A stretch of 64,000 nt of DNA from Pseudonocardia sp. N23 (lineage in GTDB: Bacteria > Actinomycetota > Actinomycetes > Mycobacteriales > Pseudonocardiaceae), in contig NZ_BEGX01000029.1 in NCBI RefSeq assembly GCF_002583555.1, forward strand, positions 186,001 to 250,000, given 5' to 3'. The position numbers were made by a program, and so were the translations under genes. Shown piece after piece: positions 1-10,518 of the stretch (position 1 is the stretch's first letter; each line of letters begins with the position of its first letter). The notes beneath the pieces were generated by a model. It saw nothing but the letters and a program-made list of their open reading frames with translations, had not been told where the DNA came from and ran no database searches.

Positions 1-2
1 TC

Positions 3-86
3 GTCGTCACCGAGGACGACGCGCCCGCCGCCGAGGTCGCGGCCCTCACCGACGCCGGCACCCGGATCGAGTTCGCGACCGGGTGA
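3..86 (+). CDS. C-terminal end of an unidentified protein (5' truncated by the window)
   Basis: An open frame enters from the left edge and ends in TGA at 84-86. The 27 visible residues (ending in TRIEFATG) are too few to assign a family. The base composition is typical of coding DNA here, and the stop lies just before the carbonic-anhydrase-like gene, so the two may form an operon. A GTG at 83 overlaps this stop, which would allow translational coupling if the next gene starts there. Confidence 0.55.
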   Translation, partial: VVTEDDAPAAEVAALTDAGTRIEFATG

Positions 87-103
87 TCGGGCAAGCTCGG
101 CCC

Positions 104-2740
<2,637 letters not shown>

Positions 2741-2749
2741 CTCCATCCG

Positions 2750-2840
2750 CTCCCTGCGCCGGCATGACCCGGATCAGGTTCGACGGTCGGGACGGCTCGC
2801 GTCCCCTCTCAGCCCGCTGTCCGGGCTCCCGTGCGTCACC
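2750..2840 (-). promoter_or_regulatory. TPP riboswitch (THI element)
   Basis: Read on the minus strand, the region has the conserved TPP-riboswitch blocks in order: GGGCTGAGAGGG, then GACCGTCGAACCTGATC, then CCGGGTCATGCCGGCGCAG, ending in AGGGA. It lies directly before thiO. The 3' side of the closing helix merges with the probable Shine-Dalgarno sequence, so TPP binding is expected to block translation initiation; no separate terminator hairpin is visible. It covers the thiO-thiS-thiG transcript but not the divergent thiE. Confidence 0.95.
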
Positions 2841-2848
2841 TGCCGTCC

Positions 2849-2865
2849 ACCCTACGCCGTAGGGT
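2849..2865. promoter_or_regulatory. back-to-back thi promoter: two divergent -10 boxes in one palindrome
   Basis: ACCCTACG-C-CGTAGGGT is a perfect inverted repeat with 8-bp arms. Each arm is a TAGGGT -10 hexamer (TANNNT) pointing outward. The minus-strand box (2854 to 2849) would start transcription near 2842, just before the riboswitch. The plus-strand box (2860-2865) would start it at about 2872-2874, which is the thiE GTG itself. No clear TTGACA-like -35 is visible on either side. Assignment as promoter is inference from position and consensus. Confidence 0.6.
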
Positions 2866-2873
2866 TCCGCGTC

Positions 2874-3542
2874 GTGCCCATCCCCGACGGTGATTCCCGG
2901 CGCGCACGCCTCGCCGACGCCCGCCTCTACCTGTGCACCGACGCCCGCCGAGCGCGGGGCGATCTGGCCGAGTTCGCCGACGCGGCGCTCGCCGGCGGTG
3001 TCGACGTGATCCAGCTGCGCGACAAGGGATCCGACGGCCCCCTCGAGGCCCGCGACGAGCTCGCCGCCCTCGAGACCCTCGCCGAGGCCTGCGCCCGGCA
3101 CGGTGCGCTCCTGGCCGTCAACGACCGCGCCGACGTCGCCCTCGCCGCCGGTGCCGACGTCCTGCACCTCGGCCAGGACGACCTGCCCGTCGAATGGGCG
3201 CGCCGCGTCGTCGGCGACGACGTCGTCATCGGCCGTTCCGCCCACAGCGCTCAGGAGACCGCCACCGCTGCCGACGAACCCGGTGTCGACTACTTCTGCG
3301 CCGGCCCCTGCTGGCCCACCCCCACGAAGCCGGGTCGCCACGCCCCCGGCCTCGACCTGGTCCGCACCGTCGCCGGCCGCGAACCCCACCGGCCCTGGTT
3401 CGCCATCGGCGGCATCGACCACGCCCGCCTCGACGAGGTCCTCGACGCAGGCGCCCGCCGCATCGTCGTCGTCCGGGTGATCACCGAGGCCGAGGACCCG
3501 AAGGCCGCCGCTCGCACCCTGGCCGACCGCCTCCGCGCCTGA
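2874..3542 (+). CDS. thiE: thiamine-phosphate synthase ThiE
   Basis: ThiE joins HMP pyrophosphate and thiazole phosphate to give thiamine monophosphate in a TIM barrel. Diagnostic segments are DVIQLRDKG (substrate-binding Arg and Lys), [22 protein letters not shown] and FAIGGI near the C-terminus. GTG at 2874 gives 222 residues, the normal length. There is no Shine-Dalgarno sequence; TAGGGT ends 8 nt upstream, so the mRNA is probably leaderless. The gene is divergent from thiOSG and lacks the riboswitch, so it should not respond to TPP through that element. Confidence 0.94.
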   Translation: MPIPDGDSRRARLADARLYLCTDARRARGDLAEFADAALAGGVDVIQLRDKGSDGPLEARDELAALETLAEACARHGALLAVNDRADVALAAGADVLHLGQDDLPVEWARRVVGDDVVIGRSAHSAQETATAADEPGVDYFCAGPCWPTPTKPGRHAPGLDLVRTVAGREPHRPWFAIGGIDHARLDEVLDAGARRIVVVRVITEAEDPKAAARTLADRLRA

Positions 3543-3577
3543 CCCGCCGATGACCACCGTACGGGGCGGCTGAGCGA

Positions 3578-3596
3578 CGCCGGCGACGTTCCGGCG
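3578..3596. terminator. possible bidirectional hairpin between thiE and a convergent gene
   Basis: CGCCGG and CCGGCG form a 6-bp stem with a 7-nt loop in the 146-nt gap between the convergent ends of thiE and the proline-rich membrane protein gene. There is no U-tract. The rest of the gap shows no coding signal. Confidence 0.3.
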
Positions 3597-3688
3597 ATCA
3601 GGAGCACTCCTGCCGGACGACCACTGCTCCGGGACACGAGCGTCGCCACCGACGCCCATGTCCAACAGTCGACGATCACCCCGAGGGG

Positions 3689-5059
3689 TCAGCCGTCCGC
3701 ACCGGAGCCTCCGAGGTTCGGGAGGAGGCCGCCGCCGCGCGGAGCGGTCGGGGCGGCGCCGGTGGTCGTCGGGGGGCTGGTGGTGCGGCTCGCCGGCCCA
3801 CCACCGTCGGGCTGGTTGCGCTGCGACGGCTGCTGCGTGGCATCGGTCCCGGGATCCTGGCGGCCGTCGTTCGCGCCGCTGGACTCCGGGTCCTGCGGCG
3901 GCGCGGTGGTCGTGGGCTCGGCTGCGCCGTCGGCGGGGCGCAGCACCCGGCCGACCGAGGTGCCCGACTCGCCCCCGGAGATCGGCGATCCCTTGATCCA
4001 TTCGATCCCGGTCACGACGAACAATCCGATCACGAAAGCCAGGACCGCGATTCCGGCCATCACCGCGATCCGCTTCGGCGTGAACCGGGACCCACTCCGG
4101 GCGGTGTCCTGGTCGCCCAGCCGGATGGTGCCGTCGGCATCGGCGACGGCGCGGGTCGCGTCGGGGTCGCCACCGTCGCGCGGGGCCGGGAGCGGCGGCA
4201 TGACGGCGGTCGCCTCGGTGCCGGTGTCGACGCGCCGCAGGCGCACGACCCGGGTTCGGACCGTCCTGGTGGTGGTGTCGAGGCCGCGCTGGAACGTCGT
4301 TGTCGCGACGGAGGTCACGATCGCGGCGAGGGCCGCTCCGACCACCGTTCCCGCGACGCCGAAGTACGAGCCGACGACGGCGGTGGTCGCGGCTGCACCG
4401 CCACCGGCGATGACCTTGGGAAGGTTGTACTCGGCCCGGGAGATCGCTCGCGCCCGCGCACCGGTGGGTTCGTCGCCCGCGGCGGGGCCGCTCGGAACCG
4501 GGTCGCGACGGGTCGGCGGCAGGTGGGGCGGGGCGGGCTGGCCGGCGGGCGGCGTCTGGACGCCGACCCTGCCGCGGTGCAGGTGCCGTCCAGGCCTGCC
4601 GTGGCCGGGCGCGAACCCACCGGGCGGGGTGCCACCCGGGCCGTTCCCACCGGACGGAGCGGCGCCCGGGCCGTAGGCGGCCGGCGGCGTTCCTCCGGGA
4701 CCGGCCGACGCGCCGCCCGGCGAGAGCCGGCCGGGAGGGGTCCCACCGGGCCGGGCTGCGGCAGGCGAGATGCCGCCGGGCGCGGGCGCACCTGCGGCCG
4801 GGCCACCAGGGACAGGGCCGGCAGATGCGTACCCGTCCGGGTACGCGGGCCGTGACGCCGGGAGGCCGGCGTGGGCCGGATCGGGCGGCCACGGCAGGCC
4901 GGACCGGCCGGCGTCGGGCCGGGCAGCGCTCCGCCGGCCCGGTGACGCGGGGCCGGTGGGGAGCGGGCCGTTCGCGTCGGTGTCGGGGTGTCGGCGCTGC
5001 CGGGGAGCCGGCTGCCGATCAGGGTCGGGGTTCGGGGGTGGGGACTGCTGGTACCGCAT
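3689..5059 (-). CDS. proline-rich membrane protein of unknown function
   Basis: 456 residues. About the first 180 are low-complexity Pro/Gly/Ala (PGGTPPG-type units) and likely cytoplasmic. Two hydrophobic blocks follow: residues about 212-250 (IAGGGAAATTAVVGSYFG and onward) and about 326-350 (RIAVMAGIAVLAFVIGLF). Between them is an Arg-rich segment. The last 100 residues are a Thr/Pro/Gly-rich tail, probably outside. The layout resembles actinobacterial envelope proteins with disordered ends, but I recognise no named domain. ATG 5059 is the first good start; no strong Shine-Dalgarno is visible. Stops converge with thiE. Confidence 0.7.
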   Translation of the reverse strand: MRYQQSPPPNPDPDRQPAPRQRRHPDTDANGPLPTGPASPGRRSAARPDAGRSGLPWPPDPAHAGLPASRPAYPDGYASAGPVPGGPAAGAPAPGGISPAAARPGGTPPGRLSPGGASAGPGGTPPAAYGPGAAPSGGNGPGGTPPGGFAPGHGRPGRHLHRGRVGVQTPPAGQPAPPHLPPTRRDPVPSGPAAGDEPTGARARAISRAEYNLPKVIAGGGAAATTAVVGSYFGVAGTVVGAALAAIVTSVATTTFQRGLDTTTRTVRTRVVRLRRVDTGTEATAVMPPLPAPRDGGDPDATRAVADADGTIRLGDQDTARSGSRFTPKRIAVMAGIAVLAFVIGLFVVTGIEWIKGSPISGGESGTSVGRVLRPADGAAEPTTTAPPQDPESSGANDGRQDPGTDATQQPSQRNQPDGGGPASRTTSPPTTTGAAPTAPRGGGLLPNLGGSGADG

Positions 5060-5240
5060 GGCTCCTGTTCGCGTTCACGTCGGTTCGGTGCGCTCACCGT
5101 CTACACCGGGGTCAACGCGACTGAGCCGCAGAACGCGCCCGTTGATCACCGACAGTGAGTGCCTTCACTCTCCTTCGTGGTGCCGGAAGCCGTCGATGTT
5201 ATCGAACCGTCACCAAGCATCCACCAACGGGGTGGCGACG

Positions 5241-5948
5241 TCACGACTCTCCGTGATCATTCGGGCGAGTCGGAGATTCCGTCGGCGAACCGTCGACGAC
5301 GGGGTGCAGCAGGCCCGGATGCCCCTCGGGCAGCGACCGGCGCAGGACCACCCACGAGAGCCCGACACAGGCCGCGACGAGGGGCCACGTCAGCGCGATG
5401 CGGGCGATGCCGAGGGCCACGACCTGCCCCGCGGCGAAGAGCGGGAGGAACACGACGAGCCGCACGAGGTACTGCCCGGCCCACACCCAGCTGGCCCGGC
5501 CGTAGCCACGCAACAGGTCCGGGTCGCGACGCCAGCGCGTCCGCTGCCCGAGCACGAGGCCGACGATGACGCCCAGCAGCGGCCAGCGGATCACGATCGA
5601 CACCGCGAAGGCGAGCGCGCTGCCGGCGTTGCTCACGATCTGGACCAGGAAGAAGTCGACGGCCCGCCCTGTCGCGACGGCGACGCCGACGGCCACGGCG
5701 ACCGGCAGCAGGCCGAGCAGGACCGAGCGCGGCCTACCCCCGCGCACCATCCGGAAGCCCGCCACCAGGATCGCGGCGACGACGGCGGCACCGCCACCCC
5801 AGGCGACGGCCGACGGGCTGCCCAGACGGTCGGCGAGGAGCCAGCCGACGACGAAGGCGGCGACGGGGGCGGTCGCGTCGATGGCGCCGTGCCGGCCGCC
5901 GAGGATTTCGCGCAGTGTCGGCTCGACGGGTCGAGGGGGAACGGTCAC
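5241..5948 (-). CDS. DUF3159 family integral membrane protein
   Basis: 235 residues with about six hydrophobic helices and the segments typical of DUF3159 proteins: an N-terminal TLREILGGRHGAIDATAP and a central FVQI-like stretch (DFFLVQIVSNAGSALAFAVS) followed by RWPLLGVIVG. GTG 5948 places the family N-terminus first. The frame stays open far upstream, but that part has no family similarity. No Shine-Dalgarno sequence is present; a TAGGGC hexamer lies 13 nt upstream. The function of this actinobacterial family is unknown. Confidence 0.8.
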   Translation of the reverse strand: MTVPPRPVEPTLREILGGRHGAIDATAPVAAFVVGWLLADRLGSPSAVAWGGGAAVVAAILVAGFRMVRGGRPRSVLLGLLPVAVAVGVAVATGRAVDFFLVQIVSNAGSALAFAVSIVIRWPLLGVIVGLVLGQRTRWRRDPDLLRGYGRASWVWAGQYLVRLVVFLPLFAAGQVVALGIARIALTWPLVAACVGLSWVVLRRSLPEGHPGLLHPVVDGSPTESPTRPNDHGES

Positions 5949-6110
5949 GAGGTAAGGGTGCCCTATTGATGCGATCAGATCACCCCTCTGGCGTTCCGGA
6001 CCGACTCTGGGTGATCCTGGGGGGAGCATCATCCGACGGTGGGATGACGTCCCGGTGAACGCGTCCGGGACGTCCGGTTGGTGCCGAAGTGGGATCGAGG
6101 GGGCAGCACC

Positions 6111-6917
6111 ATGCGCACCAGGAACAGCTACGTCGCGATCGGGGACAGCTTCACCGAGGGGCTCGACGACCTGTGGGACGACGGTTCGCCCCGCGGATGG
6201 GCCGACCGTACGGCCGAGCGGTTGGCAGCCGGGCGTCCCGATTTCACCTATGCCAACCTCGCGGTGCGCGGGAAGCTGCTCGACCAGGTCGTCGAGGACC
6301 AGATCCCGGTGGCCGAGCGGATGAAGCCGGACCTGATCACGTTCTGTGCCGGTGGCAACGACATCATCGGCATCCGGTGCGACACCGACGAGCTCGTGGC
6401 GCGGTTCGACGCGGCGCTCGCCCGGCTCGTGGCCACCGGCGCGGAGGTCGTCATCTTCACCGGCTTCGACCTGCGGAAGATGCACCTGCTGATGCGCAGG
6501 CTCCGTGGCCGCGTCGCCTGCTACAACGAACTGATGCGGGCCAGTGCCGAGCGTCACGGCTGCCTCGTCGTCGACCTGTGGGGCATGGACGTGCTGGCCG
6601 ATCCACGGGCGTGGAGCCAGGACCGGCTGCACCTGACGCCGGAGGCACACGAGCGCGTGTCGCTGCGGGTCCTCGAGGCCCTGGGCGAGCCCGTCCCGGC
6701 CGACTGGCGCACCCCGTGGCCCACGGCCGAGGCGCCGGGCTGGCGGACGCGGCAGCAGTCGGACCTCGTGTGGTTCCGCGACCACGTGATGCCGTACGTC
6801 CGCAAGCGGTTGCAGGGCATCGCGATCGGCGACGGCTACCTGCCCAAGCGCCCAGAGCTCTCCCCCGTCGTCCGCCTCGACGACACCCTCGGCTCCCGCG
6901 ACTCCCGCCGGGTCTGA
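6111..6917 (+). CDS. SGNH/GDSL-family hydrolase (esterase or lipase-like)
   Basis: 268 residues. Block I YVAIGDSFTEG holds the nucleophile serine at about residue 13, block III is GGNDIIG, and block V is DRLHLTPEAH with the catalytic Asp and His near residue 175. There is no signal peptide, so it is probably cytoplasmic. ATG 6111 follows a GAGGGGG Shine-Dalgarno sequence; a GTG at 6078 is in frame but lacks one. This group of soluble actinobacterial SGNH hydrolases is common, and substrates are usually unknown. Confidence 0.88.
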   Translation: MRTRNSYVAIGDSFTEGLDDLWDDGSPRGWADRTAERLAAGRPDFTYANLAVRGKLLDQVVEDQIPVAERMKPDLITFCAGGNDIIGIRCDTDELVARFDAALARLVATGAEVVIFTGFDLRKMHLLMRRLRGRVACYNELMRASAERHGCLVVDLWGMDVLADPRAWSQDRLHLTPEAHERVSLRVLEALGEPVPADWRTPWPTAEAPGWRTRQQSDLVWFRDHVMPYVRKRLQGIAIGDGYLPKRPELSPVVRLDDTLGSRDSRRV

Positions 6918-6933
6918 CCCGCCCTACCCGTAC

Positions 6934-6970
6934 GACGCCGGCCCCACCCGGACAGGGTGGGGCCGGCGTC
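6934..6970. terminator. strong bidirectional terminator between SGNH hydrolase and ectD
   Basis: A perfect inverted repeat with 16-bp arms (GACGCCGGCCCCACCC and its complement) and a 5-nt loop GGACA lies between the convergent stops at 6917 and 6983. It is followed by a G-run on the plus strand and has no U-tract, as is usual in such GC-rich genomes. Confidence 0.8.
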
Positions 6971-6982
6971 GGGGGGAGCCCG

Positions 6983-7894
6983 TCAGTGCGGCACAGGCGT
7001 GAAGTCGCGTGCGCCGATGAACTCCGGCCGCGGCTCGGGCGCGGAGAACGGCGCGACACAGGCGTTGTCGACGCTGTTGAACACCACGAAGATGTTCGAC
7101 CGCGGGTAGGGCGAGATGTTGTCCGACGAACCGTGCATGCAGTTCGAGTCGAAGAACGTCGCCGACCCCGCGGTGCCCGTGAGCATCGCGATGCCGTGCC
7201 GGTCGGAGAGCACCGTCAGGCTGTCCGGGTCCGGGGTGCCGATCTCCTGCTCCTTCAACGACGCCCGGTAGTGGTCCTTCGGCGTCTCACCGACGCAGGA
7301 CACGAACGTCCGGTGCGAACCCGGCATGATCATCAGGCAGCCGTTGTAGGCGTAGTTCTCCGTGAGCGAGATGGAGCAGCTCACCGCACGCGGGACGGGC
7401 ATGCCGTCCTCCGCGTGCCAGGTCTCGAAGTCGGAGTGCCAGTAGAAGCCGCCACCACCGAACCCGGGTTTGTAGTTTATCCGGCTCTGGTGGACGTAGA
7501 CCTCCGAGCCCAGGATCTGACGGGCCCTACCGGCGACGCGTTCGTCGGCGACCAACCGCGCGATCGCGTCGCTGATGCGGTGCACCTCGAAGATCGAGCG
7601 CACCTCGTCCGACGTCTTCTCCACGACACATCGTTCGTCGCGGCGGACATCCGGGTCCGTCGCCAGCCTGTCGAGCTCGGCTGCGTACCCGGCGACCTCG
7701 GCCGGCGTGAGGAGCTGCGGGACCTGCACGAACCCGTCCCGTTCATGCGCCTCGAGCTCTCCCACCCCGAACATCCCGCCTTCGGGGCCGCCCCAGACGG
7801 CCGGCTCCGCACGATCGATCAGCGACACGCCCGCCGCGATGCGTGTGGGGTACCGGTCGCCGGTCCGTCGATCACCGCCGACAGCAGCGGTCAT
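6983..7894 (-). CDS. ectD: ectoine hydroxylase EctD
   Basis: Fe(II)- and 2-oxoglutarate-dependent dioxygenase that makes 5-hydroxyectoine from ectoine. The iron ligands H153 and D155 lie in FYWHSDFETWH and H254 in NCMHGSSDN; this WHSDFETWHxEDGMP segment is the family signature. Length 303 matches EctD. The N-terminal ~15 residues before DRYPTR are a variable lead. The ATG directly follows the ectC stop (TGAATG), so the gene is translated as part of ectABCD. Its presence means the strain can likely make both compatible solutes. Confidence 0.97.
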   Translation of the reverse strand: MTAAVGGDRRTGDRYPTRIAAGVSLIDRAEPAVWGGPEGGMFGVGELEAHERDGFVQVPQLLTPAEVAGYAAELDRLATDPDVRRDERCVVEKTSDEVRSIFEVHRISDAIARLVADERVAGRARQILGSEVYVHQSRINYKPGFGGGGFYWHSDFETWHAEDGMPVPRAVSCSISLTENYAYNGCLMIMPGSHRTFVSCVGETPKDHYRASLKEQEIGTPDPDSLTVLSDRHGIAMLTGTAGSATFFDSNCMHGSSDNISPYPRSNIFVVFNSVDNACVAPFSAPEPRPEFIGARDFTPVPH

Positions 7895-8332
7895 TCAGCT
7901 CGCCTCCTCCACTTTCGCTTTCCGGGTGCCGGTCGCCTCGTCGGGGTTGATCCTGATCAGCGGGTACACGCCGTTCTCGTCGTGCACCTCGCGCCCCGTG
8001 ACCGGCGGGTTGAACACGCAGACCGTCCGCATCTCGGTGCGGGGACGGAGCTGGTGCCGCTCGTTGCCGTTGAGCACGTAGATCGAGCCCGGCCCGAGCT
8101 GGTGGGTGATGTCGTTGTCCTTGTCGTACAGCTCGCCCTCACCCGCGGTGATGAAGACGGCCTCGATGTGGTTGGCGTACCAGAAGTCGTTGACCGATCC
8201 CGCGTCGAGCACGGTCTCGTGCACCGAGAAGCCGACACCGTCGTCGGCGAGCACGATGCGCTTGCTGCGCCAGTTCTCGGTCTTGACGTCGCGCTCGGTG
8301 TCGGTGATCTCTGCAAGCGTCCGGACGATCAC
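7895..8332 (-). CDS. ectC: L-ectoine synthase EctC
   Basis: Cupin-fold hydro-lyase that cyclises N-gamma-acetyl-L-2,4-diaminobutyrate to ectoine. It starts [16 protein letters not shown] and contains the conserved [17 protein letters not shown] and [10 protein letters not shown] segments with the metal-binding Glu/His. Length 145 is slightly over the family norm because of a charged tail (RKAKVEEAS). GTG start at 8332, two bases after the ectB stop. Confidence 0.97.
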   Translation of the reverse strand: MIVRTLAEITDTERDVKTENWRSKRIVLADDGVGFSVHETVLDAGSVNDFWYANHIEAVFITAGEGELYDKDNDITHQLGPGSIYVLNGNERHQLRPRTEMRTVCVFNPPVTGREVHDENGVYPLIRINPDEATGTRKAKVEEAS

Positions 8333-8334
8333 GG

Positions 8335-9720
8335 TCAGGCCCCCTTCACCACGGTGCGGACGGACTCGGCGATCGTCGCGAGTCCTTCGTCGAGCTCGGC
8401 GTCGCTGACCGTCAGCGGCGGCAGCACCTTCATGACCTCGCTGTCCGGGCCGGCGGTCTCCATCAGCAGACCACGCTCGAACGCCGCGGCACAGACCTTG
8501 GCGGCCTGCTCGGGCTGCTCGAACTGCAGGCCCCGCGCGAGACCACGACCCTTGACCGTGATCCCGGCCTCGCAGTTGTCGGCCGCGATCCGCTGGAAGA
8601 CGGCGTCGACGTGCTCACCCTTCGCCAGCGTCGAGCGCTCGAGGGTGTCATCGGACCAGAACTCGCGCAGCGCCGCGGTGGCGGTCACGAACGCGGGGTT
8701 GTGACCGCGGAAGGTGCCGTTGTGCTCACCGGGCCCCCACTGGTCGAGCTCCGGCTTGATCAGCACGAGCGCCATCGGCAGCCCGTAACCGGAGATCGAC
8801 TTGGAGATCGTGACGATGTCGGGCTCGATCCCGGCGATCTCGAAGGAGAAGAACGGGCCGGTGCGCCCGACGCCCATCTGCACGTCGTCGACGATCAGCA
8901 ACATCCCGTGGCGTTTGCACAGCTCGGCCAGGGCCTGCAGCCACTCGATGCGCGCCGGGTTGATTCCACCCTCGCCCTGCACGGTCTCGACGATCACGGC
9001 GGCGGGCTCGTTGAGCGACGATCCCTGGTCCTCGAGCAGCCGCTCGAACCACAGGAAGTCGGGGACCTGGCCGTCGAAGTAGTTGTCGAACGGCATCGGG
9101 GTGGCGTGCACCAGGGGGATCCCGGCGCCGCCGCGCTTCATCGAGTTGCCGGTCACCGACAGCGCGCCCAGGGTCATGCCGTGGAACGCGTTCGTGAAGT
9201 TGATCATCGCTTCGCGGCCGGTGACCTTGCGTGCCAGCTTGAGCGCGGACTCGACGGCGTTGGCGCCGGTCGGGCCCGGGAACTGCACCTTGTAGTTCAG
9301 CCCGCGCGGCTGGAGGACGACCTGGCGGAAGGTCTGCAGGAACTCGCCCTTGGCCGTGGTGTACATGTCCAGGCCGTGGGTGATGCCGTCGCGCGTCAGG
9401 TACTCGATCAACGGTTTCTTCAGCGCGGGCGGGTTGTGTCCGTAGTTGAGCGCGCCCGCACCGGCGAAGAAGTCGAGGTAGGAGTTGCCGTCGACGTCGG
9501 TGAGGCGGCTGCCGCGGGCGGTGTCGAACACGACCGGCCAGTTGCGGCAGTAGCTGCGGACCTCGGACTCCAGCTCGCCGAACACGGCGGTGTCGTCAGG
9601 TCGTCGGACCGTCGGGGTCGAACCGGCGGTGGGCGTCTCGCGCATCGGGGTCCCCAGGGTCGTGGAGTTCGGGTCGTCGTCGGTCGTGCGGGGAGATCCG
9701 GGCAGGTCGGTCGTCGTCAT
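8335..9720 (-). CDS. ectB: diaminobutyrate-2-oxoglutarate aminotransferase EctB
   Basis: PLP-dependent class III aminotransferase turning aspartate semialdehyde and glutamate into L-2,4-diaminobutyrate. The PLP lysine is in [11 protein letters not shown], with [16 protein letters not shown] and QGEGGIN upstream. At 461 residues it is about 40 longer than usual: the family start ([16 protein letters not shown]) is reached only after a Thr/Pro-rich lead. An in-frame ATG 25 codons in could be the true start, but a GAGGCG-like site precedes ATG 9720. Confidence 0.96.
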   Translation of the reverse strand: MTTTDLPGSPRTTDDDPNSTTLGTPMRETPTAGSTPTVRRPDDTAVFGELESEVRSYCRNWPVVFDTARGSRLTDVDGNSYLDFFAGAGALNYGHNPPALKKPLIEYLTRDGITHGLDMYTTAKGEFLQTFRQVVLQPRGLNYKVQFPGPTGANAVESALKLARKVTGREAMINFTNAFHGMTLGALSVTGNSMKRGGAGIPLVHATPMPFDNYFDGQVPDFLWFERLLEDQGSSLNEPAAVIVETVQGEGGINPARIEWLQALAELCKRHGMLLIVDDVQMGVGRTGPFFSFEIAGIEPDIVTISKSISGYGLPMALVLIKPELDQWGPGEHNGTFRGHNPAFVTATAALREFWSDDTLERSTLAKGEHVDAVFQRIAADNCEAGITVKGRGLARGLQFEQPEQAAKVCAAAFERGLLMETAGPDSEVMKVLPPLTVSDAELDEGLATIAESVRTVVKGA

Positions 9721-9799
9721 CTCACGCCTCGGGTCGGTCGTGACCGGCGGGCAGCCGGCCGTGATCGTTCGTGATCGGGGGTGTCGAACGCCGCTGGGA

Positions 9800-10330
9800 T
9801 CAGGCCGCGAACGGGCCGATGCGGTGCAGGATCTCGGGCTCGTGGTCGTCGCCGAGCAGGTCGGCGGAGAAGAGCTCGGACGTCACCAGCGGGGCGTCGC
9901 GACGCTCGGCGAACGCCGAGAACAGCCGCTCGGACGCATCGTTGCCGGGGGTGATCGTGGTCTCGAGGTGGTCGACGCCGGGGACGGCGTCGACCAGCTC
10001 GTCGAGCATCCGGCCCGCGACGCCCAGACCACGGGTGGCGGCGTCGACGGCGACCTGCCAGACCACGAGGGTGTCCGGCGAGTCGGGACGGCGGTAGCCG
10101 GTCACGAAGCCGACGGGCGCGCTGCGGGGGTCGTCCAGGCGCGCCAACACCGAGGTCTCGGCGAAGTCGCGGCACCAGAGCAGGTACGCGTAGCGGGAGT
10201 TCAGATCCAGCACCTTCGACTCGGCAGCGAGCCGGGAAACGTCCACACCGTCATCGACGGTCGGTCGCGAAATCAGCACGGTCGGGGCTGTGCTCGAACG
10301 ATGGTCGAGGTCGCTCAGGTCTACTGCCAT
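9800..10330 (-). CDS. ectA: L-2,4-diaminobutyrate acetyltransferase EctA
   Basis: GNAT acetyltransferase for the second step of ectoine synthesis. The substrate-binding segment SKVLDLNSRYAYLLWCRDF and the acetyl-CoA loop VDAATRGLGVAGRMLDEL are visible, as is the EctA-specific TTITPGNDASERLF. ATG 10330 gives 176 residues. There is no Shine-Dalgarno sequence; TACTTT ends 8 nt upstream, so the operon mRNA may be leaderless. An upstream in-frame ATG at 10420 would add an unrelated hydrophobic stretch and is unlikely. No ectR regulator or aspartokinase gene is linked. Confidence 0.95.
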   Translation of the reverse strand: MAVDLSDLDHRSSTAPTVLISRPTVDDGVDVSRLAAESKVLDLNSRYAYLLWCRDFAETSVLARLDDPRSAPVGFVTGYRRPDSPDTLVVWQVAVDAATRGLGVAGRMLDELVDAVPGVDHLETTITPGNDASERLFSAFAERRDAPLVTSELFSADLLGDDHEPEILHRIGPFAA

Positions 10331-10518
10331 GATGAGTGAAAGTAACAACCAAGTTGCCCACGTGCAGCCGTCGTGAGGCGGCGACCTGCGGAAACACGGA
10401 AATTCTGTGAGGTGGTCCACGGATATGTTTAGCCGCCGCAGCGATCGGGAACCGGTCGTCGACCGACCCCGTGAGGGCGCCGATATCGCCGGTCCACAAT
10501 GCTGCGGCGGAAGCGTCC
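10331..10518 (-). promoter_or_regulatory. ectABCD promoter region
   Basis: 188-nt gap upstream of ectA, noticeably richer in A/T than its surroundings. On the minus strand, TACTTT (10344 to 10339) is a good -10 hexamer 8 nt before the ectA ATG. No convincing -35 hexamer is visible 16-18 nt further up, which could mean an alternative sigma factor or an activator. The rest of the gap has no coding signal. Confidence 0.45.

Noticed and set aside
9721-9799. Separate promoter or small gene between ectA and ectB
   Set aside because: 79 nt with no open frame of note and no convincing -10; best read as an intra-operon spacer.
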